From: Candidatus Puniceispirillum sp.
GTDB taxonomy: Bacteria; Pseudomonadota; Alphaproteobacteria; Puniceispirillales; Puniceispirillaceae
Length of the DNA stretch: 53,067 nt
Reading direction: 5' to 3'
Assembly: GCA_018668795.1 (NCBI GenBank)
Contig: JABJBD010000044.1
Coordinates: 1-53,067, forward strand
This document shows positions 25,411 to 34,075 of the stretch, piece by piece (the stretch's first letter is position 1; each line of letters begins with the position of its first letter). The notes below the pieces were generated by a model. That model was not told the DNA's origin and made no database searches. It worked only from the letters and a program-made list of their open reading frames with translations. The position numbers were made by a program, and so were the translations under genes.

Positions 25411-26788
25411 GCCTCACCTCGGGTATTTGTGACAATTTAAGGCTAAAGGCATCCATCGGCTGATCTAGCGTCAGAACATGGTTAAGGGCAAATTCATACA
25501 ACGCCCCACGATCTGAATGGGCTGGCGAATAGGGAAAGGCAAAGGTTGGTAAATCTTCCTGTTCACTCAAAGGGAAATGCAGCAAAAACGGGTTGATCAG
25601 CTTTGACAAGTCAGTTGTTATAGTCTGGTCAGAAGCTGTGATAATCAATAGAACACCCACCTCAACAGGCATGCTATCGGATGTTGGCTGGCGGTTTTCA
25701 TACCTGCCAAGCGCCGCATTTACCCCGATCAAACGAAATTCCAGCGTATAATCATTAATCCCCAGATTCGTACAATCGGCAATCTTATCGTGCAAAAAGC
25801 GGGTCAGGCGTTCAATCCACAGCAGGCTATTTTTGACATAATGTGCGTCACGAATAATCGCCATCATTGTTGTTTGATAACCAGCAATATGTGCTGCCTC
25901 AAGCTTGACCGTATATGTATCTGACGGCACCCATGCTGACCCTTCAACACGCACGCGTCGGTTGCTTTGGGCACTATAGGTCGCAGCTGTCACATCAAGA
26001 TGTCCACCTGGTTCATATAGAATATAGGGATCAACATTTTCATAAAGCATATGCGCCGATACCGAATGTGGCGTGCAAATCGCATCCTCGGCCATCGCCT
26101 CGACGGTAAATCCATTTTCGTCAAATTCGACAAGGATCACACCACTGCCCGGATTGGTCGAACAAAAGGCACCGCATTCGGCAATTTTCGCACCATGCCA
26201 CGCACCACCAGCATTATCGCCATTCTGTATAGGCAAAGCCGAAATCACCGCCGTATCGGTGGTGCGTCCGGCCAGGACAATATCAGCCCCGCTTGCCAGG
26301 GCTACCGAAATGGCCTCAGCACCAGCCAGGGCGACAATATTGCTAAAGCCACGAATGCTATCGTCATCAATCTTGGGTGCTGGCACGAGTGGTGTCATGC
26401 GTCCAGCGACAAAGGCTTCGGCTATCTGGCTTGGCGGCTGATCTGCATAAAGCCGTGCAACAGACAAGGATTGACCAAGCTCACCTGCCAGTTCGGTGGT
26501 AATGTCATACATCCAGTCAACCGCACTATTGGTGCCACATGTGCCGCATGATCCAATCACCAGAGGCACACCAGCCTGAGCGCGGGCACGCATTAAATGA
26601 CGCCATTCAGCCTTGCAAACATCACGGGCATATTTTGACGTTCCCGTCCCCAGATAATAGGGACCACTATCGGTCGAACCACCATCAATACAGATAATAT
26701 CTGGGCGGGCAGCAATACCCCGCTCCAATGCCGCAACGTCAAATCCTAGTCCCAGAACACCTGATGGAACCAGCACGCGCGTTGGCAT
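25403..26788 (-). CDS. DUF1446 (AtuA-like) family protein
   Basis: This 461-residue protein matches the acyclic terpene utilisation AtuA/DUF1446 family. Typical segments are ICIDGGSTDSGPYYLG near 34, SCGTCGTNSAVDWMYD near 110, and ADIVLAGRTTDTAVISALP near 168. It is cytoplasmic. Its ATG shares one base with the tctA stop (TGATG), and GGGGATAAAA precedes it. Family members sit next to carboxylate or terpenoid catabolic genes, and the exact activity is not established. With a tricarboxylate-type transporter upstream, it may act on the imported organic acid. Confidence 0.85.
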   Translation of the reverse strand: MPTRVLVPSGVLGLGFDVAALERGIAARPDIICIDGGSTDSGPYYLGTGTSKYARDVCKAEWRHLMRARAQAGVPLVIGSCGTCGTNSAVDWMYDITTELAGELGQSLSVARLYADQPPSQIAEAFVAGRMTPLVPAPKIDDDSIRGFSNIVALAGAEAISVALASGADIVLAGRTTDTAVISALPIQNGDNAGGAWHGAKIAECGAFCSTNPGSGVILVEFDENGFTVEAMAEDAICTPHSVSAHMLYENVDPYILYEPGGHLDVTAATYSAQSNRRVRVEGSAWVPSDTYTVKLEAAHIAGYQTTMMAIIRDAHYVKNSLLWIERLTRFLHDKIADCTNLGINDYTLEFRLIGVNAALGRYENRQPTSDSMPVEVGVLLIITASDQTITTDLSKLINPFLLHFPLSEQEDLPTFAFPYSPAHSDRGALYEFALNHVLTLDQPMDAFSLKLSQIPEVRHG

Positions 26789-28299
26789 CAGATTTTATCC
26801 CCGGGTGGCTTTGGGGCTTTCAGATAGGAACGCAGAAATAGTGGCGCAATAAAACCTAAAAACGCCGCTACCCATAGGCCAATCGAAATTGGCGATGAAA
26901 ACAGATAGACCCAATCACCATCCGACAGCACCATGGCGCGTCGCAGACTGACCTCCATATGGCCACCAAGCAGAATGCCAAGAATGACTGGCACAGCAGG
27001 AATTGATAATTTGCGCAAGGCATAACCAAGCAAACCAAAACCGATCATCAACAAAAGGTCAAAATGGCTTCCAGAAAGCGAGAAAATACCAACAAAGGAA
27101 ATCATTGTCACTGCGGGGAGCAAGACTGCCGCCGGGACTTGCAGAATGCGACTGAACATTTTGACAAGGGGAACATTGAGAACCAGCAGAACAAAATTGG
27201 CAATCAATAGTGACGCAATCAGTCCCCAGACAACTTCTGGACGCTCGGTAAACAGCAGTGGCCCTGGCGTTATGTTCAGTGTCATCAGCAAAGCCAGCAA
27301 AACGGCGGTCGTGCCCGATCCAGGAACACCCAATGTCAGCATCGGCACCAAAGCACCACCAGCCGCCGCATTATTGCCTGCTTCGGGTGCCGCAACACCA
27401 CGTGGATCACCCTTGCCAAATTTACTTTTATCGGAAGAAATGGCTTTTTCACTCATATAGGCAAGGAAACTGCCTAGTGACGCACCAGCACCTGGCAATA
27501 GACCTGCAACAAAGCCAATAATGGTCGAACGTAGCATCGTCCAGCGCGTGGCAATGATGTCACGAACAGGAATTGTAACTTTTTCAAGCTGAACACCAAT
27601 CGCCGAATCCTTGCCATGGCTTTCAATAAAGACAAACACTTCGGCCACCGCAAACAACCCAACAATGGCAACCAGAAAGTCAACACCATCAAACAGATGC
27701 AGGCTGTCACCGGTAAACCGCGTCAGGCCTGTTGAGCTATCTACACCGATCATGGCAATGCCAAGACCAAGACAAACCGCAATCGCCGCCTTGGCCTGAT
27801 TTTTTGACCCAATCCCGCCTAACGTGCAAAAAGCCAGCAAATACAGGGCGAAATATTCAGCTGGCCCAAACAGAAAAGCCACACGCGCCAGAATGGGGGC
27901 AAGTAGCATCAACCCGATTGTTGCTAACAAGGCACCAACAAAGGACGCAACACCAGACAGAACAAGCGCATCCCCAGCGCGGCCTTGTTTGGCCATTGGA
28001 TAGCCATCTAATGTCGTCATCATTGCCGGTTCGTCACCCGGAATGTTCAGTAGGATCGAAGAAATACGTCCCCCATACATGGCGCCGTAATACACCGCCG
28101 TCATCAATACCAGCGCCTGTGTCGCATCCAGCCCAAAAGAAAATGATAGCGGAATCAAAATGGCAACGCCATTTGACGGGCCAAGCCCCGGCAAAGCACC
28201 AATCATCGTGCCTAGAATACAACCTGCCACCGCCAAAGCCAGCGTTGTTGGGGTCAGCGCAACCGAAAAACCAAGCGCAAGATTTGCAAGTAGATCCAT
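26788..28299 (-). CDS. tctA: Tripartite tricarboxylate transporter large permease TctA
   Basis: This 503-residue membrane protein of the TctA family has the conserved GALPGLGPSNGVAILIPLSF near residue 34, YYGAMYGGRISSILLNIPGDEP near 69, and a second related segment LGVPGSGTTAVLLALL near 331. It has about twelve hydrophobic helices. It forms the membrane part of a secondary transporter with TctB and the binding protein TctC, and imports carboxylates using an ion gradient. GAGG precedes ATG 28299, five bases after the tctB stop. Confidence 0.92.
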   Translation of the reverse strand: MDLLANLALGFSVALTPTTLALAVAGCILGTMIGALPGLGPSNGVAILIPLSFSFGLDATQALVLMTAVYYGAMYGGRISSILLNIPGDEPAMMTTLDGYPMAKQGRAGDALVLSGVASFVGALLATIGLMLLAPILARVAFLFGPAEYFALYLLAFCTLGGIGSKNQAKAAIAVCLGLGIAMIGVDSSTGLTRFTGDSLHLFDGVDFLVAIVGLFAVAEVFVFIESHGKDSAIGVQLEKVTIPVRDIIATRWTMLRSTIIGFVAGLLPGAGASLGSFLAYMSEKAISSDKSKFGKGDPRGVAAPEAGNNAAAGGALVPMLTLGVPGSGTTAVLLALLMTLNITPGPLLFTERPEVVWGLIASLLIANFVLLVLNVPLVKMFSRILQVPAAVLLPAVTMISFVGIFSLSGSHFDLLLMIGFGLLGYALRKLSIPAVPVILGILLGGHMEVSLRRAMVLSDGDWVYLFSSPISIGLWVAAFLGFIAPLFLRSYLKAPKPPGDKI

Positions 28300-28305
28300 A
28301 TGCCT

Positions 28306-28743
28306 CTAGCTCCACAACCAACGCGGCAAGGCAAACAACCCAAGACCCAGCGCAAATTTAAAAATAATGAACAAACCACCCGACAGGCTTATGCCTATCA
28401 ATGTCGCCGCAGTACGGTTTGGGACAATTTGATAGGAAAGTGCGCCAGCCGCTAATGCAGTGGGCAGCAAGAAACCAAGTGGCTTTAGGGCGTAGGCATA
28501 GAAAACCAGAACGACGACCGCAATCAAAATCCTGCCAAGCATCACCAAGCCCGGCCATTGCGGTTCAGGGTCAGGTAACACCACCATCGTCACGCCCGAA
28601 ATAAAAGCAATTGCCGCAATAATATACGGAAAGGTCTTAGGGCCAACAGGATCAGCAAAAAAAGGTGACTCAAGCTGACTAGCGCCTGCAAAAAATGCAA
28701 GCGCTAGCACAGCAACAATAAGTCCGGTTATACGGTCGGACAT
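28306..28743 (-). CDS. tctB: Tripartite tricarboxylate transporter small permease TctB
   Basis: This is a 145-residue small membrane subunit with four hydrophobic helices (GLIVAVLALAFFAG at the start, two in the middle, one at the end). DPVGPKTFPYIIA near residue 31 is typical of TctB. Its start overlaps the tctC stop by one base (TAATG). It pairs with TctA. Confidence 0.9.
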   Translation of the reverse strand: MSDRITGLIVAVLALAFFAGASQLESPFFADPVGPKTFPYIIAAIAFISGVTMVVLPDPEPQWPGLVMLGRILIAVVVLVFYAYALKPLGFLLPTALAAGALSYQIVPNRTAATLIGISLSGGLFIIFKFALGLGLFALPRWLWS

Positions 28744-29705
28744 TACTTCATGACACCCAATTCAGTTGACATAGCACGAACTTCGCCGATGACGCCGTCA
28801 ACATATGACTGGAAGTCGCCGCCAACTTTATTGAACGGGGCAAGACCATTCGCCATCATGGCTTCTTTCCACTCAGCCGAGGCTCCAACCTTACGAAGCG
28901 CTTCTGTCCACTTATTGTAAGATGCGTCAGATGCCCCTTTTGGGGTGTAAAGACCACGCCAGTTCACGGCAACCACATCGATGCCCTGCTCCTTGGCAGT
29001 TGGAATGCTCTCAAAGCCCGGAATGCGCTCATCCGTAAAGGAAGCAAGTACACGCACATCACCTGACTTGATAAAACCAACAACACCTGAAATGTCACCA
29101 GTCATTGCCGCAGTAAAGCCACCAACTGTCTGGGTGATCGCATCAGCGTCACCATCAACACCAATATATTTTACCTTTTTAATATCGGTAAAACCTTTAC
29201 GCTTCAGAGCCATAAGCACTTTAAGATGGTCATAACCACCTGCGGCTGATCCACCAGCAAAAGCATGTTTTGACGGATCGGCAATAACCGCATCCAGCAG
29301 ATCATTCAGATTCTTATATGGTGAGTCCTTGGCTACAACGATCACACCCGGATCAGCACCAATGGCACCAAGAAAACGAACCTGATCAGATGTCATGCCT
29401 GAATAGGCGTTCTGTGCCAGACGTGTAGCTGTTGCGGTAGATGCAGCAACAATCAGGGCATCATCCGTATTACGCTCGTTCACAACATGCGTAAAGGCGA
29501 GACCACCACCACCGCCAGCCATATTTGTTACCTGAATTGGGTCGTCAACGGCACCAATGTCATGCATAATCTTGGTAATACTACGGCAGGTAAAATCCCA
29601 ACCACCACCAGGATTAGCTGGCGCAATACATTCGGCAGCGTATGACTGCCCAACAAGACCGACGCTGAATACAGCCGCCAAAGCCATTTTTGAAATTATT
29701 TTCAT
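28743..29705 (-). CDS. tctC: Tripartite tricarboxylate transporter binding protein TctC (Bug family)
   Basis: This is a 320-residue periplasmic solute-binding protein. The signal peptide is about residues 1-23 (MALAAVFSVGLVGQSYA). The mature protein has the Bug-family opening ECIAPANPGGGWDFTCRS, then VTNMAGGGGGLAF and AFAGGSAAGGYDHLKV. ATG 29705 follows GGAGGG. It is the first gene of the transporter operon and divergent from the tctDE-type regulators. The substrate, an organic acid, is not readable from sequence. Confidence 0.92.
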   Translation of the reverse strand: MKIISKMALAAVFSVGLVGQSYAAECIAPANPGGGWDFTCRSITKIMHDIGAVDDPIQVTNMAGGGGGLAFTHVVNERNTDDALIVAASTATATRLAQNAYSGMTSDQVRFLGAIGADPGVIVVAKDSPYKNLNDLLDAVIADPSKHAFAGGSAAGGYDHLKVLMALKRKGFTDIKKVKYIGVDGDADAITQTVGGFTAAMTGDISGVVGFIKSGDVRVLASFTDERIPGFESIPTAKEQGIDVVAVNWRGLYTPKGASDASYNKWTEALRKVGASAEWKEAMMANGLAPFNKVGGDFQSYVDGVIGEVRAMSTELGVMK

Positions 29706-29811
29706 AAGTTATCCCTCCACTAAAAATAGCCTAATTTATTTTGACAAATTAGGACTCTTAAATACTATTCACTACGAAGCTGACATAAACCTGACACGAA
29801 ACAAATTAGAT
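29706..29811. promoter_or_regulatory. Divergent tctC/tctD promoter region with 24-bp dyad
   Basis: A perfect inverted repeat CCTAATTT (29730-29737) and AAATTAGG (29746-29753) with an 8-base centre overlaps a good promoter-like pair on the plus strand. The pair is TTGACA at 29741-29746 and TACTAT at 29763-29768, 16 bases apart. The dyad covers the -35 box of the regulator operon and lies about 25 bases upstream of the tctC start codon, so one bound regulator could control both directions. The response regulator TctD is the obvious candidate. Confidence 0.65.
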
Positions 29812-30477
29812 TTGAAAATATTAATTGTTGAAGACACGTCAAAACTGGCAAAATCACTTGCCGATCATTTCACACTTCAAGGCCATAACGCCGACATAGT
29901 GGGAACGGTCAAACTTGCCGAAGAACTTTTATCGCTTTCGCATTACGATATCATGCTTCTTGACATTATGCTTCCCGATGGAGACGGGCGCACATTTCTG
30001 CGGTCACTGCGGTTGCAGAAAATATCAGTGCCTATCATTGTCATGACCGCGCGTTCAGAAGTATCCGACAGAGTAGATCTGCTGGATATTGGCGCTGATG
30101 ATTACATCATCAAACCATTCGACTTTGCCGAGTTGGAAGCACGGTGTCGGGCAGTTCTGCGGCGACATACTGGCAGCACGCAAACACAGCTTGTCTTTGG
30201 CAATATCGCGCTTAATCCGTTGACAGCCGAATTGCAGACACCCGAAACCAACCATACCCTGCGCAACCGTGAATTGCGCTTGCTGGAAATTTTCATGAAT
30301 GCACCTGATATTCTGTTCACAAAAGAGCAATTGACGGATCGTATTTTCAATATTTCCGAATCAATCAGCGAAAACACGATTGAGGTCTATATTGGCCGCA
30401 TCCGCAAAAAGCTTATTGGCTGTGATGTTCACATCCAGACCATGCGCGGTATTGGTTATAAGCTGACACAATTATGA
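29812..30477 (+). CDS. tctD: TctD-like OmpR-family response regulator
   Basis: This 221-residue two-domain response regulator has a receiver domain (1-120) with ILIVED, phosphoacceptor D51 in LLDIMLPDGDG, and K at DYIIKPF. The OmpR-type winged helix fills about 130-221 and ends NTIEVYIGRIRKKL and TMRGIGYKL. The only plausible start is TTG at 29812; no ATG or GTG lies near it, and the frame upstream runs into the tctC gene. It is coupled to the kinase gene (ATGA overlap at 30474-30477). It probably controls the divergent tctCBA operon. Confidence 0.87.
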   Translation: MKILIVEDTSKLAKSLADHFTLQGHNADIVGTVKLAEELLSLSHYDIMLLDIMLPDGDGRTFLRSLRLQKISVPIIVMTARSEVSDRVDLLDIGADDYIIKPFDFAELEARCRAVLRRHTGSTQTQLVFGNIALNPLTAELQTPETNHTLRNRELRLLEIFMNAPDILFTKEQLTDRIFNISESISENTIEVYIGRIRKKLIGCDVHIQTMRGIGYKLTQL

Positions 30478-31892
30478 AACCATCTGGCATGAGATCAACA
30501 GACATCAAAACAACTGGCCGCAAGCCTGTTTCCCTACGCTGGCGGCTTTTGGTGCCATTGGTGGTGACCGCTATCGTTATTTCGGCTTTGCTGTTTTTCA
30601 CCATGCGTAATGTGACAACACACGCTGTCCAGGCGACACAGGATGCGCTATTGGAAACTGCCGCCTTGTCGATTCTCGAACAAACGCGCACTATCGAAGA
30701 TGATGTAGAGGTCGATTTACCCTATAATATTTTCACCATGCTAGGGGCAACCAGCGAAGACAAAGTCTATTACCGGATTGATCTTGATGGCACATTTCTG
30801 ACTGGCTACGAAGATTTGGCTCCTAATATCATACCACCGCAGGAAGACCGACCTGTTTTCAGCACGACCGATTTCCGCAACAGCAAGCTAAGGCAAGCAA
30901 CAATCCATCGCGGCTTTGTGGTGCGCGGAAAAATCAAATTTGTGCGTATCACAATCGCCCAGACACAACTATTTCAAGAAACAATTATCCGGGATATTTC
31001 GCGAAGTGCCAGCATCATTGGCATCAGCTTTTTTGGCTTTGCTATCTTCATGGCACTTTTAGTCACCACATCATTTCTGCGCCCAATCAAATTACTTGCC
31101 GACGCTGTCAGCCGACGTGGACCCAATGATTTGCGTCCTGTTAAACATCCGACACCTGAAGAATTGACGCCGCTAGTTTTATCATTGAATGGTTTTATAG
31201 CGCGCTTAAGAACAACCTTGCGACAAACCGAAACCTTTATCGCCGAAGCGGCACACCATATCCGTACCCCGCTATCACTGGTTAAATCAGAAGGCCAGCT
31301 TGCCTTGAGCAAATCAACCAATGCTCATAATCGAGAACATCTGCGCAACATCATTCAGGCAGTTGACCAAAGCAGCCGATCTGCCAGTCAGTTGTTGGAC
31401 CATGCCATTGTCCTGTACCGCACCGAACAGTCCGATGAATTGCGCCTTGATCTAAGCATTGTCATAAAAAGTTTAGTGGAAAATATTCAGCCCGCAGCTA
31501 GTCTGAAAGATATTAATATTGTATCCGATTTAGACACCAATTCTTCCGTTTTCATCTTGGCTGACAGGGTGCTTGTCGAGGTGGCGCTGCGTAATATGCT
31601 TGATAATGCAATCAAATATTCACAACCCGATCAGACTATTCATGTAACGTTAGGCGTGGTCAAAAATATGGCCAAAATCAGCATAAGGGATCAGGGGCGC
31701 GGCCTTGAAGGCATCAATCAAAGAGGACTTAAACAGCGCTTTGAACGTGGCAGCAATGTCGATGATGTAATCGGCTCTGGCCTTGGACTTGCGATTGTCT
31801 GGGAAATATGCTCCGCATTGAGTGGCACATTCACTCTAAAAAACAACAAGGGGGATGGTGCATGCGCAATTCTGTATTTGCCAATCTGTTAG
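30474..31892 (+). CDS. tctE: TctE-like sensor histidine kinase
   Basis: This 472-residue membrane kinase has a first helix at about 27-44 and a periplasmic sensor region at about 45-180 of the TctE N-terminal type (ILEQTRTIEDDVEVDLPYN). A second helix at about 182-205 leads to a HAMP-like stretch. The phosphorylation box is FIAEAAHHIRTPLSLVKSEG near residue 262. The ATPase domain has ALRNMLDNAIKYS (N box), DQGRGLEG and GSGLGLAIVWEIC. It should phosphorylate the TctD protein. The gene overlaps the next gene by 31 bases, so a periplasmic binding protein is made together with it. Confidence 0.88.
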   Translation: MKPSGMRSTDIKTTGRKPVSLRWRLLVPLVVTAIVISALLFFTMRNVTTHAVQATQDALLETAALSILEQTRTIEDDVEVDLPYNIFTMLGATSEDKVYYRIDLDGTFLTGYEDLAPNIIPPQEDRPVFSTTDFRNSKLRQATIHRGFVVRGKIKFVRITIAQTQLFQETIIRDISRSASIIGISFFGFAIFMALLVTTSFLRPIKLLADAVSRRGPNDLRPVKHPTPEELTPLVLSLNGFIARLRTTLRQTETFIAEAAHHIRTPLSLVKSEGQLALSKSTNAHNREHLRNIIQAVDQSSRSASQLLDHAIVLYRTEQSDELRLDLSIVIKSLVENIQPAASLKDINIVSDLDTNSSVFILADRVLVEVALRNMLDNAIKYSQPDQTIHVTLGVVKNMAKISIRDQGRGLEGINQRGLKQRFERGSNVDDVIGSGLGLAIVWEICSALSGTFTLKNNKGDGACAILYLPIC

Positions 31893-32914
31893 GTCTATCA
31901 AGTCTGTTATACTTGCTGGGCGGTGCCCAGCCAGCAAAGGCTTTTGAAATAGAGTATGAAGAGCATTTTGGTGCCGCTGATGCGGCCTCGATTGTGCGTA
32001 TATTGTCATCAACCGATAGTGACCGTTTCAAGCCTGTAATTACTGGTTTCATTGCGCGTAATCCAGACCTTGGTGTGCATTATGTCACCGCGTCAACGGC
32101 TGAAATATACACAGCTATTGCTGTTGAAAAACAGCCTTTTGATCTGGTGATTTCTTCAGCTATGGATTTGCAGATGAAGCTTGCCAATGATGGCTTCACA
32201 CAGGCGGTTGATACAGTTGAAACCAAAGCTGTCCCGGGATGGGCGCGCTGGCGCACCGAAGTATTCGGCTTTGCTCTTGAGCCTGTTGTTATGCTCATTT
32301 CCAAAAAGGATTTTGCAAACCTAACTGTGCCGCGCACACGTCATGAAATGCTGGCACTCATAAGAAACAATTCCAGTGTTTTTAAAGATCGGATTGGCAC
32401 CTACAATCCCGAAACGTCAGGAGCTGGCTATCTATTTTCAACACAGGATGCCCGCCAGTCAGATACATTTTGGCGGTTAGCCGAGGTGATGGGGCGGTTA
32501 AATGCCAAGCTTTATTGCTGCACCAGCAAAATGATCGAAGCTGTTGATAAGGGGGATCTTGCGCTTGCTTATAACCTTCTAGGCAGTTACGCCAACGCCA
32601 TTTTGCCCGCCAACAGCAATGCGCAGATCATCGCGTTTGAAGACTATACGCATATTCTTCTTCGTACGGCTATTGTACCCATAACATCACAAAGCCCAGC
32701 TGGTGGCATCCGTTTTCTGAATTTTCTGGTAAGCCCTGATGGGCAATCGATTCTTGATAGTGAAGCCAAATTGCCCGCTTTGAATAATTCAGTCATAGAC
32801 AAGCTTGCCAATCGCAAACCTATCCGCCTTGACGCAGGTTTATTGGTGTTTCTTGACCGGTTGAAAAAGACGCATTTTCTGCGTGAATGGAATGCTGCAT
32901 TGATCCAAAATTAG
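31862..32914 (+). CDS. Periplasmic solute-binding protein linked to TctDE-type two-component system
   Basis: This 350-residue exported protein has a signal peptide at about 1-28 (ANLLGLSSLLYLLGGAQPAKA). The mature part has the type II periplasmic-binding fold of ABC iron/thiamine-type proteins (FDLVISSAMDLQMKLANDG, AYNLLGSYA, NFLVSPDGQSIL). ATG 31862 follows GGGGGATGG and lies inside the kinase gene, so translation is coupled. No ABC transporter genes are nearby. The likely role is to present a ligand to the kinase's periplasmic domain; this is inferred from the gene arrangement. Confidence 0.8.
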   Translation: MRNSVFANLLGLSSLLYLLGGAQPAKAFEIEYEEHFGAADAASIVRILSSTDSDRFKPVITGFIARNPDLGVHYVTASTAEIYTAIAVEKQPFDLVISSAMDLQMKLANDGFTQAVDTVETKAVPGWARWRTEVFGFALEPVVMLISKKDFANLTVPRTRHEMLALIRNNSSVFKDRIGTYNPETSGAGYLFSTQDARQSDTFWRLAEVMGRLNAKLYCCTSKMIEAVDKGDLALAYNLLGSYANAILPANSNAQIIAFEDYTHILLRTAIVPITSQSPAGGIRFLNFLVSPDGQSILDSEAKLPALNNSVIDKLANRKPIRLDAGLLVFLDRLKKTHFLREWNAALIQN

Positions 32915-32963
32915 ACTAATTTGCAAACCAGATGCATCGAGGACAGGCATTCTCATAGTTGAC

Positions 32964-33647
32964 ATGCCAAATCAGGACTTTAATATTAAATGTACCTTAA
33001 ATAATACTTTATATAATGTTGATATTTATCGGATGAATTTTACCTTTAAAGCTTCACATAATTTGGTCAAAAATACACTCACGACGATTGGCACACATTG
33101 GTTTGGCGTTGTCATGTTGGGTTATATTGGTTTGTTCTATGTTCAATTCAATTTTATATGGCCGATTGAAAAGATTTATTTTGGTGAATTAACGGCATAT
33201 GCCAGCCTGCTTTTTCTGCCGCATTCTATTAGGGTGATTTCGGCGTGGTTACTTGGCCCAAAAGCCATTTTGGCACTTTTCCCTGCCTCTGTAATAACTG
33301 GATATATTTTTGGCACTACAATTGATAATGGGCTGTTTTTTTATCTAAGTTGCCTACTTAGCTCGGCATCTGCGGTGATTGCATTTGAATTTTTAAAGTT
33401 AATGAAAATGAATGTTTATCCGACAGGTGAAATGATGACGAGCTGGCGCAACGTCATTTTCGCTGGCTGCTTGGCATCATTTTTTAATTCACTTGGCAAC
33501 GCTTATTTTATGGGAATTTTTTTAAGTACCCGCGAACTATTTGAAATTATTTTTAGATTTATAATAGGTGATATTCTAGGACTACTCATTTCAATGTTTG
33601 TCCTCATCATACTATTTCGCTATGGTAGATTTTTCGAAAATAGATGA
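32964..33647 (+). CDS. Polytopic membrane protein, MASE1-like
   Basis: This protein has 227 residues from ATG 32964, or 204 from ATG 33033; both have weak ribosome sites, and the first 23 residues are polar. About six helices follow. The segment LFLPHSIRVISAWLLGPKAI and the late FRFIIGDILGLLISMFVLIILF resemble MASE1-type sensor membrane domains. No output domain is attached. Ten bases later starts a small winged-helix gene with a strong ribosome site, so the two may form a membrane sensor and DNA-binding pair. The region is AT-rich compared with its neighbours. Confidence 0.65.
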   Translation: MPNQDFNIKCTLNNTLYNVDIYRMNFTFKASHNLVKNTLTTIGTHWFGVVMLGYIGLFYVQFNFIWPIEKIYFGELTAYASLLFLPHSIRVISAWLLGPKAILALFPASVITGYIFGTTIDNGLFFYLSCLLSSASAVIAFEFLKLMKMNVYPTGEMMTSWRNVIFAGCLASFFNSLGNAYFMGIFLSTRELFEIIFRFIIGDILGLLISMFVLIILFRYGRFFENR

Positions 33648-33657
33648 GGAGATTATA

Positions 33658-33954
33658 ATGTCTTCACTCAGCCACTATGCAAATTTACGGCAGCTACTTG
33701 CCGAGATGGAGCATGATCTTAAGATTTCTTCACTGACAGAAATTGACAAGAAAGTTATGTCAACATTAGTGTTGCTCACTGGCGATAAAGATCAGCCTGT
33801 ACATCTAGATGATATTCGTAATCACGATCTGACAAATTCTATTCCCAGCCCCACATTGTACCGGTCATTTCAAACGCTTATCAATAATGGGTTCATCCAA
33901 AAAGTCGGCTCGGTTCGTTCAGGGTTGTATCATATTGTGGCAAAGGATTTTTAG
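33658..33954 (+). CDS. Small winged-helix DNA-binding protein (paralogue of 48005-48301)
   Basis: This 98-residue protein has a winged helix in its second half: IPSPTLYRSFQTLINNGFIQ as recognition helix and following helix, then KVGSVRSGLYHIV as the wing. ATG 33658 follows GATGAGGAG. It shares length and motif layout with the 98-residue protein at 48005-48301 (IP..TL.R....L....I..VG..RSG.Y). It lacks any effector domain. Its tight link to the upstream membrane protein suggests joint function. The target is unknown. Confidence 0.75.
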   Translation: MSSLSHYANLRQLLAEMEHDLKISSLTEIDKKVMSTLVLLTGDKDQPVHLDDIRNHDLTNSIPSPTLYRSFQTLINNGFIQKVGSVRSGLYHIVAKDF

Positions 33955-34075
33955 CGAAGCCCGATATATCAATTTTTGCTGTCCGTGACCAACCATGCTT
34001 GGCGCTTTAATGATAACAAATTCCGTTGAACAAGATGAAAACCTGCTTCAGCTAATGCTGGATATATAACCAAAA

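Noticed and set aside
27732..28361. 209-codon open frame on the plus strand across tctA and tctB
   Set aside because: It is antisense to well-supported transporter genes, and its translation is Gln/His/Pro-rich without recognisable motifs.
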